Of a stretch of DNA of 64,000 nucleotides, positions 50,301-61,333 are shown in pieces. Under the pieces are notes generated by a model, which saw nothing but the letters and a program-made list of their open reading frames with translations, was not told where the DNA came from and did not search any database. Made by a program: the position numbers and the translations under genes. Numbering within the stretch: position 1 is the first letter of the stretch; each line of letters opens with the position of its first letter. This DNA is from Pelargonium x hortorum (taxonomy: Eukaryota > Streptophyta > Magnoliopsida > Geraniales > Geraniaceae): the NCBI GenBank assembly GCA_036897525.1, contig JAYMTJ010000050.1, positions 17,411 through 81,410 of the forward strand, written 5' to 3'.

Positions 50301-53300
50301 AATTCAAGCTATAAAAATTCATACGCATTTACCACTTAACCCTATCCCATACTTGTTTGTATTCTAGTTAATTGCCTGCTGTCAAGGTAATGAATTCTAC
50401 CTAATTAGAGGGGGCCCCTTATTAAGACCCTGGGTTACCTGTTCTTACAGTTTTGTAGACTAAAACCCAAGGAAACTAACTTACTAGGTTGGGGATTATA
50501 CCTTTTTAAGACTTCAATCTCACAAGAATAAGACTCGCTTTTTTCTTTTTCGGAAGGCTTTCCTTAGGAGGTACTTATTTGCTACAAGGGCTTCTCTGGA
50601 ATTTTGAGTTGCTAAAAAGACGACGATCGGGTATTCTATTTTTTCATTATTAAAATTAGTCGATAAAGGAAGTTTTAAAAAAGAAGGAAGCTTTACTTTA
50701 TCTAATCTAGTATTTGCCGCGGTATATGGGATAAAAGTAAGATTCTTAAAGCATAAACCTCTCGATTAGTATTATTAGGGAAGAGAGAAGAATTATTGAG
50801 CGATATTATATAAAAAAAGAAACCGAGATTCTCTAATATAGCTTTCCGCCGGGTATACTTCTCAAAATTAAAATGAAAAAGGTTTTTCCTGTATTTCATT
50901 TTAGGGTATAAAAAAGCATTAACTGCGAACACATACCCGCCAAAGGCTCGAGGACTCTATCTAAAATAGCAGTATACTTTACCTGTAAATTTCTTAGGTT
51001 AGGATACCTAAGTGAATAGTATGTAATGTTTAATCCAGTTTTTTAGCGCTGGTTGCATATAAAACTGTAAATTCTAAGATCCTTTCAAAAGTAAATACGG
51101 CTTAACGTAAGATTTCTACATTTCTGAAATTTTCTTGCATAAAATGAATAAGGGTTCCTTGTGGACCTTCTTTATTAAGGAGCTTATTGTACACTAAACT
51201 CTCCGTAAAACAGATAGGGTTATAAATTGACAGCCTTAATATTGGATTTGCAGTAACTTCCTTTCTTTTTTATATACCCAGGGTTTTAAGGGACTCTCCT
51301 ATTTGAAATAAAACTTTTGAACCTGGAACCTGAAATCCAAACTAAGCCTATATTTACCCTCATCAGCTCGTGTCACACTATATATAAAGGAATATAGAAG
51401 TCCCTTATTTATATATAAAACAGAAATTTTGAAACCTTAAAGACGAAAAGCGCAAAAACAGAATTATATAATACTAGAAGAAAACCCTAAACTTTTATAG
51501 TTTAAATAAAAAATCTGGGAACTTATCTTATAGTATTGCGGGATAGCTGTCCTGGAAACTATAACTAGGAGTACTCCATGTGAATTTTGTCTAAACTTGT
51601 TAGGAATTCTCAAGGGCATGCATTTATAAAGCTCAAGATCTTTCGCTAAAAACTGAAAATGAAATATACAGAATTGTTGGAGTGAACCTTTTGAGGCTCT
51701 ATGGAAAAGCCGGGGCAAGATCCTGGAAGTACGCTTCTGTTATGAGAGTATACTCTTCATGTGTTATCCTCAAGCGGGTTTAGTTGAATTGAAATAAAGT
51801 AAAGGAAATAAGTTCTCAGGGTATTCCTTGTTAGCGGAATCCTTTGTTTGGTATATGATTCTACGTTTTTTTTTTACAAATTGCTTTCTTTAGTTTTCCG
51901 TAGACTTTTCGAGGTGACTTCTACTATATTAGTATTGACATTTAGGAATTAGGAATCTAGCCTATTTTCAATTTAGACAATGGAAGGCCTATAAAAAAAT
52001 AGCCCGGGATATATAATATATATAGACCTGCTCACAAAAATACTAAAAGAGTTTATTTTATGATAAAGATAAAGCCTGTTAAATTAAAAAAGACCCCTCA
52101 ATTACTTATTTGTATAGACCTTAAAAGCGGTTTTACAAAAAGCATCGCACACCAACAACCCCCCTTTAGAAACTAAAGCCTAGAATCCCTTCAAAAAACT
52201 TTCCGGGGCTGGTTTGGCATTAAAAGGAACTACCCTTTTTATAAGCGCTTTCCGCGAGGGTTCTTTTCTAAGTTAAATTTCGGTTATACACCACTAAGCA
52301 AATCGGGCACGCGGAATCTTGTTTGTTGATCTATTACACATTTTATAATATACAATCTAATTGATACCCCTATCATTTAGTAAATACTCTGAGACAGGTA
52401 GCTAAACTTAATCAAATACTAATGTGAAAACTGGAGTATCCGGAAATAGGAAGAACTTCTTTGGACTTGGACAGTAAAATGGGTCATTAATTCTAGGGTT
52501 TGGTTTACTTGTGCTTGTGTATGCATGCACCTATGTTTGTTTCGAAGAGCAGGAACTGCTTTATTCTTTATTCTAGAATAGAACTAATATTCCTTTAGAG
52601 GGGGCTCCTAATATCAGCCCTACTTTATTATACACGAAAACTCTGAACTTAAATTAATAGGGCTCTTCCTTACTATCCGGTTTGCGTTTAATTGTAACGG
52701 TAAAACAAACCCTTGGGAGAAGCTTATACTTTTAGTACAAAAGCGCCCATTTTCAGTACGATCCCATCCTGTGTCCGCTTTGTAAATCAAACCCGCATAT
52801 AACATATAAAAAAACCCTAAATAAGTTTTTCTGCAACAGATATTCTAAGGTACGAGCGGACAAGAGACTAATTAGGGCGCGTTTACTTTATCGTAAAAAA
52901 CTAAGAAATAAGACTTCGTTTTTACAAAAATAGAAAATCTTTAGTCTATGATAGGGCCTACCCTGACTAATAAATTCTAAGTCTAAAACCTATAGCGTGC
53001 AGCTCCGCCCTATATTCCCCAAGATAGAGGAAGTGGAATAGAGTATTCAAATAAGGGTCTGCCCTTATTTGCTCTTTCAAGTTATACGGTAGGTAAACAC
53101 TTTAGTTCCCTTTTTATATATTTTGATATATACAGGGTTGCCGCAGGAATTTTTTTTGAAAGAGCAGCTTCGTTCTTGTGAATTCTGAGTCTTGGTATAT
53201 TCTATATATTTGCTACTACTTAAACTCCAATGGAGGGGAAATTCCTAAACCTATAAGGGATTCCTTTACCAAAAAGTTTTAACAGGAAATGCTTTTAGCT

Positions 53301-54267
53301 TTTGGTAATAACAGTCAAGTTTACACCAACTAACTTTGTGTGCGTCGAGCCCTAGAGTTAGAAATCGAGTCGAATTAGGGTAGGGGGATATCCCTCAAGA
53401 GCAACTGAGCGGAACAACTTTATTTATTTAGTTCACTAGATTTATAAGCATTTAAGTCTGAAAGTCTTTACTAGAGTTAGTTTTTTGGTTAATGTACGTT
53501 AGGATATAAATAAGGCTTCTGTTTCCCCGTTTCTAGCAGTTAGTTATAGGGATTCGTGTGGGTTCTTGTATTCTTACTCTTCTAAATTCGAAGTTAATCA
53601 CAAGGAGTGCCCATTAAAATACCTCCCGTTTTATAGCCCTTAAGAGCAGTAACCGTAGCTCCAGCCAGCCCTCCTTTGATAATATAAGTTTTATCGGAAC
53701 CCCCCTTGAATTCTAATTTGGGCTTCTTTTTATTTTAAGCAATTCCCTTAATTTATATAAGCGTAAGTTGTACATTCTAATCTAAGGATTGCCTTCGGAA
53801 AAGAAAGTAAGAATAGTTTTATAATAAATAGGTTGCAGGTTTGCCCACTAAAAGGAAACGAGTAATTCCTGATAGTAGTCCTACTCAAAAAGTTTATAAA
53901 GTTGCTTAATCTGAAGATAATCTTAATTAAGAGTCCATAATAATGCTTTATTAAGTAAAAAATTCTTACGAATTCCTAAGATATGAAGTGTATATATAGG
54001 TTTAGTATATTAGTCTTAGTATCGGGCTAGCTTGAACGGACCAATCTCAATTTCTAGTGGAGGAGATTTCAAACTCTAAGCAGATAAAACGGATCCTAAT
54101 AAAAACGAGGACAGTATACCTTATACTAGTCAAAATTTCTTGTTATATTGTTAATTCCTAAGAACTTCCGTGTGGATTTAGTACGAGTAAACCCTTTTTC
54201 GAGTTTACTTTTATATGAATTTCTTGATTGCAAGAACTTTAATTTATAAATAAGAAATTCCAGACAA
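47369..54267. other. Gene-free A+T-rich DNA
   Basis: The longest uniform desert, about 6.9 kb. Open frames of 60-89 codons occur on both strands at chance length. GGATCC at 49843 and 54091 and CCCGGG at 52003 continue the palindrome pattern. No RNA gene found. Confidence 0.6.
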
Positions 54268-56123
54268 AGGGCTTGAACCCGGCTTAATATACTGGGAAGT
54301 CCCCTATCTAAATACTAAAACAAAGTAAAGAAAAAAATGGCCCCAGTGTTTAAACAGACGAATCCAGAGATACCGGATTAACTATACTGAAAAATCCTTC
54401 TTTCTTAGGGAATTTCCACTTAGACTCTATATAAATTGACCCTAGTAGCTTAAAACTTCCTCCCTCTTTGAGAGCAAAACTACGAGTATAGTGTTCTTGT
54501 GTCAAAATAAGGCTAGAATACGTACCCAAGGAGCTTCAATTAAGAAAATCAGGGTTATCTTAAATAAAGTACTAAAATTAGTAACGGGTTTTAGTTTAGC
54601 ACCCCCTAATTCTATTCAACGGGCCCCTCATTACTTTTGGATTTTAAAGCTTTCTTTCCTAGTAGTTACCGACCCGAAGCTCTTTTTTAGCCCCTAAAAG
54701 CCCGTTTTTACGTCATTGTATAAAACCGGATTTACCGTAGCATCGTAAGAGATTTGTGTCTTTTCGATTCAGATATGGGCCTCCTTTTCCATTAAAATGA
54801 TATTCCGGATTTCTTCGAGTCGAGTAGAGATTCAAAGGGGCTTTATCAGATCTCCTTTAGACTTGTAATCTAACTAGGAAGAGACTAATCCCAGCTCCCA
54901 GCTACTAAACTGGCGGGAATACCCATTTTTTCAGACAGGTCCGATAAATCTAAGTGTCTTAACAAGCAATCGAGATGGAGATTATGCAGCACGCCTTTAT
55001 AATTTACCCAGTTCCAGCCTTAGCTCTAGTTACCACACAACCCTGTTTAATTTTAAGAATCTCTCTTGGAAGCTGATTAGTTTTATTAACGAGTCCAGGT
55101 TAAGCAATATTAAAGAAAGAAATTGATTTCTAGACCTTACCTTGATCTATATTATTTGATTTGAATAACCTAACTTTAGGGTTTGGTTTGGTTGTATATG
55201 GATACAATTTCTTTAGCACAACAAATACGTCTAACAAGAGCTCAAATGAATGGGGGTTTCTTGATAAGCGCCGGGTGTATTTTTGCTACTGAAATGTAAA
55301 AATCAAGTTGATTTTAAAATTGAAAAGTGGTTGCTTGAGGGGACAGTACCCTATAAACTTCGATCCTCTAAATATCTAATATCAATCTTTACTCTTTGAA
55401 ATACACCTCATTTCCTTGATTAGATTAGTACAAAAAATCCCATAAATATTTAAGAAACTGTACTACTAAACTAATAGCAGAAACTATTAAATTAAAGAGG
55501 AAAATCGCAACTATATATATAATATTTGTAACAATAACAACGGGATCCTATAGAATGAAGAATTTAGTAATGCTTTTACCATGTTAAACCCGAAGTACGG
55601 AAGTCCCTCAAAACATTCTTATTAACCTCCTTAAACAAACAAAGATTTCTATACCCGGAGCTGCCCAAGACATATGGGTGTTTTTCACAGGGTTTTCTTG
55701 TTTAAAATAAATGCTGGAGGCACTCCCTGTAGATTAGGCGAATATATGAATATAGACTTTATATATTTTACCATTAATTAGTAATTCACAAAATAAGGAG
55801 ACCCTACAGTAACTAGAACTCTGAACTATATTGGTTTGGAATGTTTTTCTCATCCTTTGTCTGCGAACCTTATATTATATGCTAACTATCTTCTAGTAAA
55901 ATGCAAACAAATTACAGGGCATTGACGCAACCCCTTTGTTCCTTATGCCCCACACGGATACACTCTGGGATCCTTTAACAACAATGATTTCATTCTGTTA
56001 AATAAAAGTGATCCTGTAAATAAATAAGTAGTATTAATTATCACTGAGATAGATATCTTCATATCTTATTCCTTGCTTGTGTCTTTGGAGGTTTATAGAA
56101 AAGAATGAGATGGATAAGTGAAT
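54268..56123. other. Gene-free DNA upstream of trnW coordinates
   Basis: An orphan T-arm-like GGGTTCAAGCC (54275-54285, minus) lacks a tRNA body. GGATCC at 55543 and 55968. Only the 33-codon frame at 55198 stands out. Confidence 0.5.
55198..55299 (+). CDS. Very short protein-like frame (33 aa)
   Basis: ATG to TAA reads MDTISLAQQIRLTRAQMNG, then a short Gly/Ala/Ile part ending ATEM. Codon use is more balanced than in the flanking DNA, which is why it stands out. It could be an exon scrap or a chance frame. No family is recognised. Confidence 0.1.
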   Translation: MDTISLAQQIRLTRAQMNGGFLISAGCIFATEM

Positions 56124-56197
56124 CGCGCTCTGTAGGAATTGAACCCACGGCATCCGGTTTTGGAGACCCGCGTTCTACCGAGCTAAACTAAAAGCGC
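56124..56197 (-). tRNA. trnW: tRNA-Trp (CCA), plastid-type
   Basis: This is the only convincing gene in the window; its product would carry tryptophan for organellar translation. Read on the minus strand, it folds into a 74-nt cloverleaf. The acceptor stem pairs 7/7 (one G-U), the D stem pairs GTTT with GAAC, and the T arm is GTGGG / TTCAATT / CCTAC. The anticodon CCA lies at genomic 56163-56161 in a normal CTCCAAA loop. No CCA tail is encoded. Length, loops and the GCGC...GAGCGC ends match plastid tRNA-Trp as I know it, with about eight substitutions. One oddity is a G-G mismatch at the second pair of the anticodon stem. Anticodon CCA rather than UCA argues against a fungal or animal mitochondrion. 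A repeat-rich stretch begins about 150 bp further on (plus direction). It could be a plastid-derived mitochondrial tRNA or a divergent plastid gene; expression cannot be judged. Confidence 0.85.
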
Positions 56198-57571
56198 TTG
56201 CTATAAAACGTATTCATAGTTAAATTGGTTTGTTCTTAACTATATACCTACACGGAAATCGCAGAGTAAACTATGAGAATATTAGAACTCGCGTACTCTA
56301 ATATAATAGGCCTATAGTTAAAAGGAGTTTGGGTTATGCTTTTAAATATTCAGATATGAGTTACCTAAGAGTAGATTATAGTTCAGAGTTCATTGAAGTG
56401 CTGTCCCGAGAAGTGTGTTCGAGTTCTTTGTTCGTGCTGGTAATGAGCTATTACACTTTCTCGATGGAACACTAACGCTATACCATCAGCAACTAAGCAA
56501 CTCGGGTTATTAGGAAGATAGAATATAGAAACCGTAGGATACTTATTTATAATAGTAATGACTCTAGTACTTCCCTAGTCAGTGTGCATACCCTCAAGCT
56601 GCATCGACTGAGGCAAACGGGTGTTGTCTTAGAGAGAGGGTTAGCAACACAGGAAGACTCTGTACCGGCAATGTCATTAGAAGGCAGTACAACAGCTATG
56701 AAAAGAGAGAGTTGTTACACCGAAAAGGAGTGATTTCTTGACTAACCGAGTTCTTCTATTGGGTACAGCCCTGTCAATAGTAGTGTATTGCACGAATTGT
56801 ATACTGTTTACGAGGGAAAGAAGGTATGCTTTAGCTTACTGTTTTCTTTCTTTGTTAAGAAGTTGACTCTGTACTACACCTGGGAATAGTAGGAACAAGG
56901 GTACACTTTGGCGGTCTATTAGAAACTGGTGCACTTTCAGGGATTCTTTCTTTTCAAGACTAAAGGCAAGCTTGCTTGAAAGTACTTTTCTGTACAAAAT
57001 GTAAGGGAATAGGTTCTATGCTTTCGTAAAAGACTGAATAACAGGGCTTCTTTGGCGAGCGACCAGAAACATGACAGTCATAAAGACTCAGTTCGTCTAT
57101 ACCAGACACTGAAGACTAAGCATAACGGTAACTTTGGAATTCTGCTAACTTCATTCTCTCACAATCGAACACGATAGAAACTATAACTAAAGGAAACGAA
57201 CTCGTACTAGTTAAGAAATCGAACAAGACTCATGGCAAGATAGAAACTAAACTGACTAGAAGAAAGGTATGCATTAGGCGTTGGCTATAGTCCTGTACTA
57301 AAATCCTGTTTTTAAGTCACAAGGCTAAAGGAAGGTTGGTTTTACGGTAAAGAACTAAAGTTTTGTACTCACCTTGGATTGGCATTAAAGAGTGAGTGGA
57401 CTTAGTGCTATTGGGTAGGGTTTCCTGTCTTGTTGTAATCGCCGGTAAAGGAGGATACCCAGATTCTATTTTGAGAATTCCTAGGATAAACGAAGACTTT
57501 AGGAATTGATTCATCTGTTAAAATGAGTTCGTTTATGAAGGGTTTTGGAAGCTTTGTGTTTGTTTTGAGGT

Positions 57572-57594
57572 CTTGGTTTCACTTGGAAACCAAG
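57572..57594. repeat. Perfect 9-bp stem hairpin
   Basis: CTTGGTTTC and GAAACCAAG flank the loop ACTTG. It is the longest perfect short hairpin noticed, within the 56.3-60.1 kb repeat-rich stretch. No gene is adjacent. Confidence 0.5.
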
Positions 57595-58059
57595 TGCTGC
57601 TTGTATTCTTCTGCCAATCCTTCATTCGCGAGGCCAATGGAACTTTGCCGGTAAAGACTGAAACAGTTCTAATGAAATGACATTGAAGGGAAAGGTAGTG
57701 AATACCATAAATTCTTGTACTTGTAAGCCGGAACTGGAATTCCCTAACGAAGACTCCATCACCTATATAGTAGAAAACCTATAATTGTCATTACAGTTGA
57801 TCCTTCCTTTCAACACATTCTTCCCTTAAGTAGAGTGGAAAGAGCTTTCAAGTGTACAGTTCAGAGCAATACAGGATCTCCTAGCAAGAGAGTGATCCTC
57901 AGCACCGGTGTGAAGCTTATTAGCAGGGCTTGGGTCCTCAGAGTGACTGACATGGCTTTCATAGCGGTCAAGTGAAAGTGTTTTTACTAGCTATAAGGAT
58001 AAGTATAGAATTTCAGATTATGAAAGCAAGTCTGAAAGGTATGAATGAGTCTTTTGGAG

Positions 58060-58240
58060 TTGGTGGGCTCTCATGGCTAGGAGTCTTCTGGATATGGATC
58101 TCTCTGCTCTTGCTCTTGTGCAGTCTCGAGTTAGGACTCTGGCTTCTGATCTTGCTCGTTCTGCTCTAGCTTCAACAAATAATACAAAGTCGGAGTCTAA
58201 GCAAGCTTACCTTGTTTGTGATTGGGTGTTATCTGGTTAA
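58060..58240 (+). repeat. GCT/CTT-rich segment 3, 55-codon open frame
   Basis: The frame ATG 58073 to TAA 58238 reads MARSLLDMDLSALALVQ and onward. An Ala/Leu/Ser/Arg-rich part is followed by a Thr/Lys/Ser/Glu-rich tail (TNNTKSESKQ) like that of segment 4 (TTPKSEESE). Leucine and alanine codons are mostly CTT/CTG and GCT, unlike the surrounding A+T-rich DNA. It could be a leftover of a coding repeat or a simple-sequence effect. Confidence 0.3.
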
Positions 58241-59884
58241 GCTCTTAAGGAATAGCTGCTTTTAAGCATGTCTCCTATCCCCCTCAAGACTATAGAGGTC
58301 TTCCTGTTTATAGGTCAGAGTTGAGCTCTCAAGTAAGAATTAGGCTACAAAGAGTCTAGCTATGAGTAAAAGGGTAAGGTCTGATGACTGAGACGTTTTT
58401 ATGGGTTTAGAACTTGTGTATTCTCCGGTTCCAGTAAAGCAAGCTGGGCTCCAATTACCTGTGTTGCTAGGAATGTCCCTTAAACAATCTCAATCTATTA
58501 GTTAGAAATAAGTAATATAAAGACTTAATAAACTAAATAACTATCTATCTTCTAGCTGACAAAAATTCAGTAACATAGTAACTACACAATAAAAAAACTA
58601 CTGGCAACAGGAAGAGGAATAACCCTATATTATCTATATTATCCACACTAAAGTTCTATCATATACAGTAGGAGACACACTCTTCTAATAATGCTTAGAA
58701 GCTAGTACTGGAAAGACACTAACTAACAGAAATCCTTAGAACGCTCTCACTTTAAACTAACCACAAGTGCTAAGCAACAAGAATTTCATTAAAAGAAATA
58801 GAAGTAGTCATTAATTATAAAGCAAGAGAAATCGGAGTCAAACAAGTATTTCAAGGGGTTCTAGGCTGGCATTCAAGGGATGAGTTATTGTATACCTTAG
58901 GCTGTTCAAGATGTGTTATATAGAGAAGGGTCTGCGTGTGAGTTAAGAGTGTTCCATTTGCTCTAGGGTCCATCTGGGTATCGGTTCCGTGCATTCTCCT
59001 TAGCTATTGACAGAGCATTCACAGGCCTGCGATGTACCCAGTTTAAGATAATAGCTTAAGGGTTGTCTTTGTAGTACGGTTTGGTTCTAATCCCATATAA
59101 GAATAAGCGCTCTTCCTTGATTATTTGTTAAATGTGAACGAAGGAACTCTCCTTTGTACTTACAAGAATCCTAGCATCAGTACCATTAAATAGTTAGGAA
59201 TAGAGAGTTCTAAAGAAGATGTTGGACCATGTAATTAGAGTCACATGTATCCTTCTTATCTTAGTTAAGTGAAGTCGTTAAGGGTAGAGAAGAACTTCAC
59301 TGGCAAAGACAGAGAAACTCTAGTAACAGCTCAATTCAAACCTTAGCCTTAGAGTGCTTGATTCCGTAATAGGTGCTGCTAAAGGTGTTTAAGATGATCT
59401 TGTCTTTGACTGTTAAATGCTGATCGATTCCTTACTAAAAGAAAAGGTAATTGTAAAAGCTACATAAAGGGATCCTACCTATGAGTTCCCAGACTAGATA
59501 AGAGCCCCGTCCTAAACATCTCAAGCTGTCCTCTGTAACCTATACTCTTGACATTGCAAGCAAAGGTGTTCAAGATGTCGGTCAATAGAGGAAACCTTGA
59601 AAGCAGGTCTCATCCGAACAATGTTTCACCTATGTTCTCGATAGCCAGCTCGGGTCTCTCGGTTAAGCGCTATTCCCTAGTTCTTGGTAATAATGAGTCT
59701 ATCCTGCATTAAACCCTTAGCCATTCAGTTCTATTCCTTGGAGATTGACAAAGAGGTTACAGACTACGAGAGTCAGAATAATTGGGTTCTAAAGCTCACT
59801 AAGAACGGTGGACTTATATTCGACTGAGAAGAACTTGTTATTATGAAAGAGCAAGACCGGTACTGAGAGCTTAAGTCACTAGCT

Positions 59885-60050
59885 TAGGTAAGCTTGATAG
59901 GGCTAGCTTTGACAGCTTCTATAGCGACAGGTAAGGCATTGGCTATGGCATATGAAACAACTAGTGCTTGGCCTAGAGCTCCTGCTATGGTTCCAGCTTG
60001 GTCTAGGGCATATGAATTAACAACTCCTAAGTCAGAGGAATCCGAATAAG
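59885..60050 (+). repeat. GCT/CTT-rich segment 4, open Ala-rich frame
   Basis: Opens just after the TAG of ACTAGCTTAG (TAG 59885-59887) and runs 53 codons to TAA at 60047. It includes LALTASIATGKALAMAYE and ends TTPKSEESE. Register and leading decamer match segment 1; the tail resembles segment 3. GGCATATGAA occurs twice inside (about 59950 and 60008), suggesting an internal duplication. Confidence 0.3.
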
Positions 60051-60144
60051 AATATGACGATGGGGTTCTAGTGTGAGATGTACTATCAAGTAGAAACCAG
60101 ACCCTTTTCCCGATACCCCTCTTTATTTCAGCTCTAATTAGGAA

Positions 60145-60154
60145 CCCCCCCCCC
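60145..60154 (+). repeat. Poly-C tract, 10 bases
   Basis: Ten C in a row in A+T-rich DNA. G7 at 46640-46646 is the counterpart. Such runs are prone to sequencing or assembly error. Confidence 0.7.
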
Positions 60155-60539
60155 GTTTTACTTGTAAGTACAAGAAAATTCTGATAAAAGAAAACTACTC
60201 GACCCCCTTCTTTTCTTTATAACTAATTTCTATTCGATATAGGTATATAATTGACTTTAGAAGCTTTAACTAATTTTTTAGAATTAAGTCCTCTGGGGTT
60301 ACAGGAGTCATTTTTTTAACTAAGCACTTATAGCATTTTAGGCCCTTTCCAGTAATAACTCCAGGTACTACCCAACTTATATTTATATACAAGGAACTCC
60401 TATCATAAGAAATTCCCCCCCTCTGTTGCAATCGAAATAAGAACCTTGAAATAGCTTAAGATATAAATTTTAGACTGTGAAATTAGAGTACAAGTTTTCT
60501 CCAGATGAAGAGCAACCAAGTCTCTATATCTAATGAAAG

Positions 60540-60600
60540 GAAGGTATGTAAAGCGTCGCGAATTTCTAGGTATACCGAGGGTTCGAGCCTTGTCGCAATA
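60540..60600 (+). pseudogene. Possible tRNA-Ser fragment
   Basis: ATACCGAGGGTTCGAGCC resembles the junction of variable arm and T arm in tRNA-Ser, where ACCGAGGGTTCGAATCC is typical. The T stem forms 4 of 5 pairs if G-U is allowed. No anticodon arm could be placed with confidence. The same bases lie inside an 89-codon open frame on the other strand (60403-60672), which I do not regard as a gene. Confidence 0.2.
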
Positions 60601-61189
60601 GTTTAAAGTTACTCTTACACTTGTCCAGAGTCGAATATCCCACTGATTAGATGGGTTTCTATAACTGTGCAAAGCTAAAGAATTAGGTATAGCTCTGAGA
60701 TATTTATTACGGAGGGTTGTAGTTACTGTTGAAATTGAATTAGAACGTCGAACTGAAAGAAGTTATCTTGTTTGGAGAAAAGTCTTGGACAATTCACCGC
60801 TCCTGTCTAAAGGGATTGATTCCCTTATTTATAAGTGTTAGCCAAAGTGCGCATGCATATGAGCTTGTGCGGAATCCCACCGGGTTAACCCCATAGGACA
60901 AAAAACCTAAACTTTGATTAAGAGTATTAAACACCCGAATTTTATAGAGAAAGTGAATGAATGGGACCCCTTCCTTGTAGAAGTTTCCATGAAGGAAGGG
61001 ATTACAAAGTACCCAATGTTAATAGTATATCAACCTAATAACTATAACTACTAGTGCTATTGGGCCTTGATAGAGATAGTTCATAGGAGGCATTTTAATA
61101 TCAGTGGTTTGCTATTAAAGTTAATTAGTAGTACACAGTTTTCCTTACCTAGTATACAGTTAAAACTACCATGTCTTATGTTCTATCCC

Positions 61190-61333
61190 TTTGTTAGCAG
61201 CACTTGCGAGCTTCTCTTCATTCTTAGACTTGCTGCTACTACTCTTGCTACTGGACTATCTATTACTGCTACAAAGAATATAGCTACTGCTAAGCTCTCT
61301 CTCTATTTCTATTTGAGACACAAAAGTCTATAG
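61190..61333 (+). repeat. GCT/CTT-rich segment 5
   Basis: A run of GCT/ACT codon-like triplets reads LAATTLATGLSITATKNIAT within a longer open frame ending at 61333. It resembles the other four segments in word use, but lacks the leading decamer and the Lys/Ser/Glu tail. Family membership is therefore uncertain. Confidence 0.22.

Larger units (their letters stand above)
56198..60539. other. Gene-free, repeat-rich stretch
   Basis: Second texture, somewhat richer in G+C. It shares blocks with 44.1-46.4 kb (ACTTTGGCGGTCTATTAGA at 56905) and family X (AGGAATAACCC and GGAGACACAC at 58.6-58.7 kb). It also contains segments 3 and 4. The plus frame running from ATG 56356 has few stops at first (79 codons open from 56494), but about 24 stops over 500 codons overall, close to chance. 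Confidence 0.45.

Noticed and set aside
54268-54330. T-arm-like GGGTTCAAGCC (minus) as a tRNA-Gly
   Set aside because: Only the T loop is convincing; the anticodon stem and acceptor stem do not form.
56356-57972. A 500-codon plus-strand frame interrupted by stops, as a large pseudogene or edited gene
   Set aside because: It read like protein, but about 24 stops in 500 codons is close to the roughly 30 expected for the local composition, and a second frame looks equally open.
60403-60672. 89-codon minus-strand frame as a gene
   Set aside because: Chance length, no recognised motif, and it overlaps a possible tRNA-Ser fragment on the other strand.
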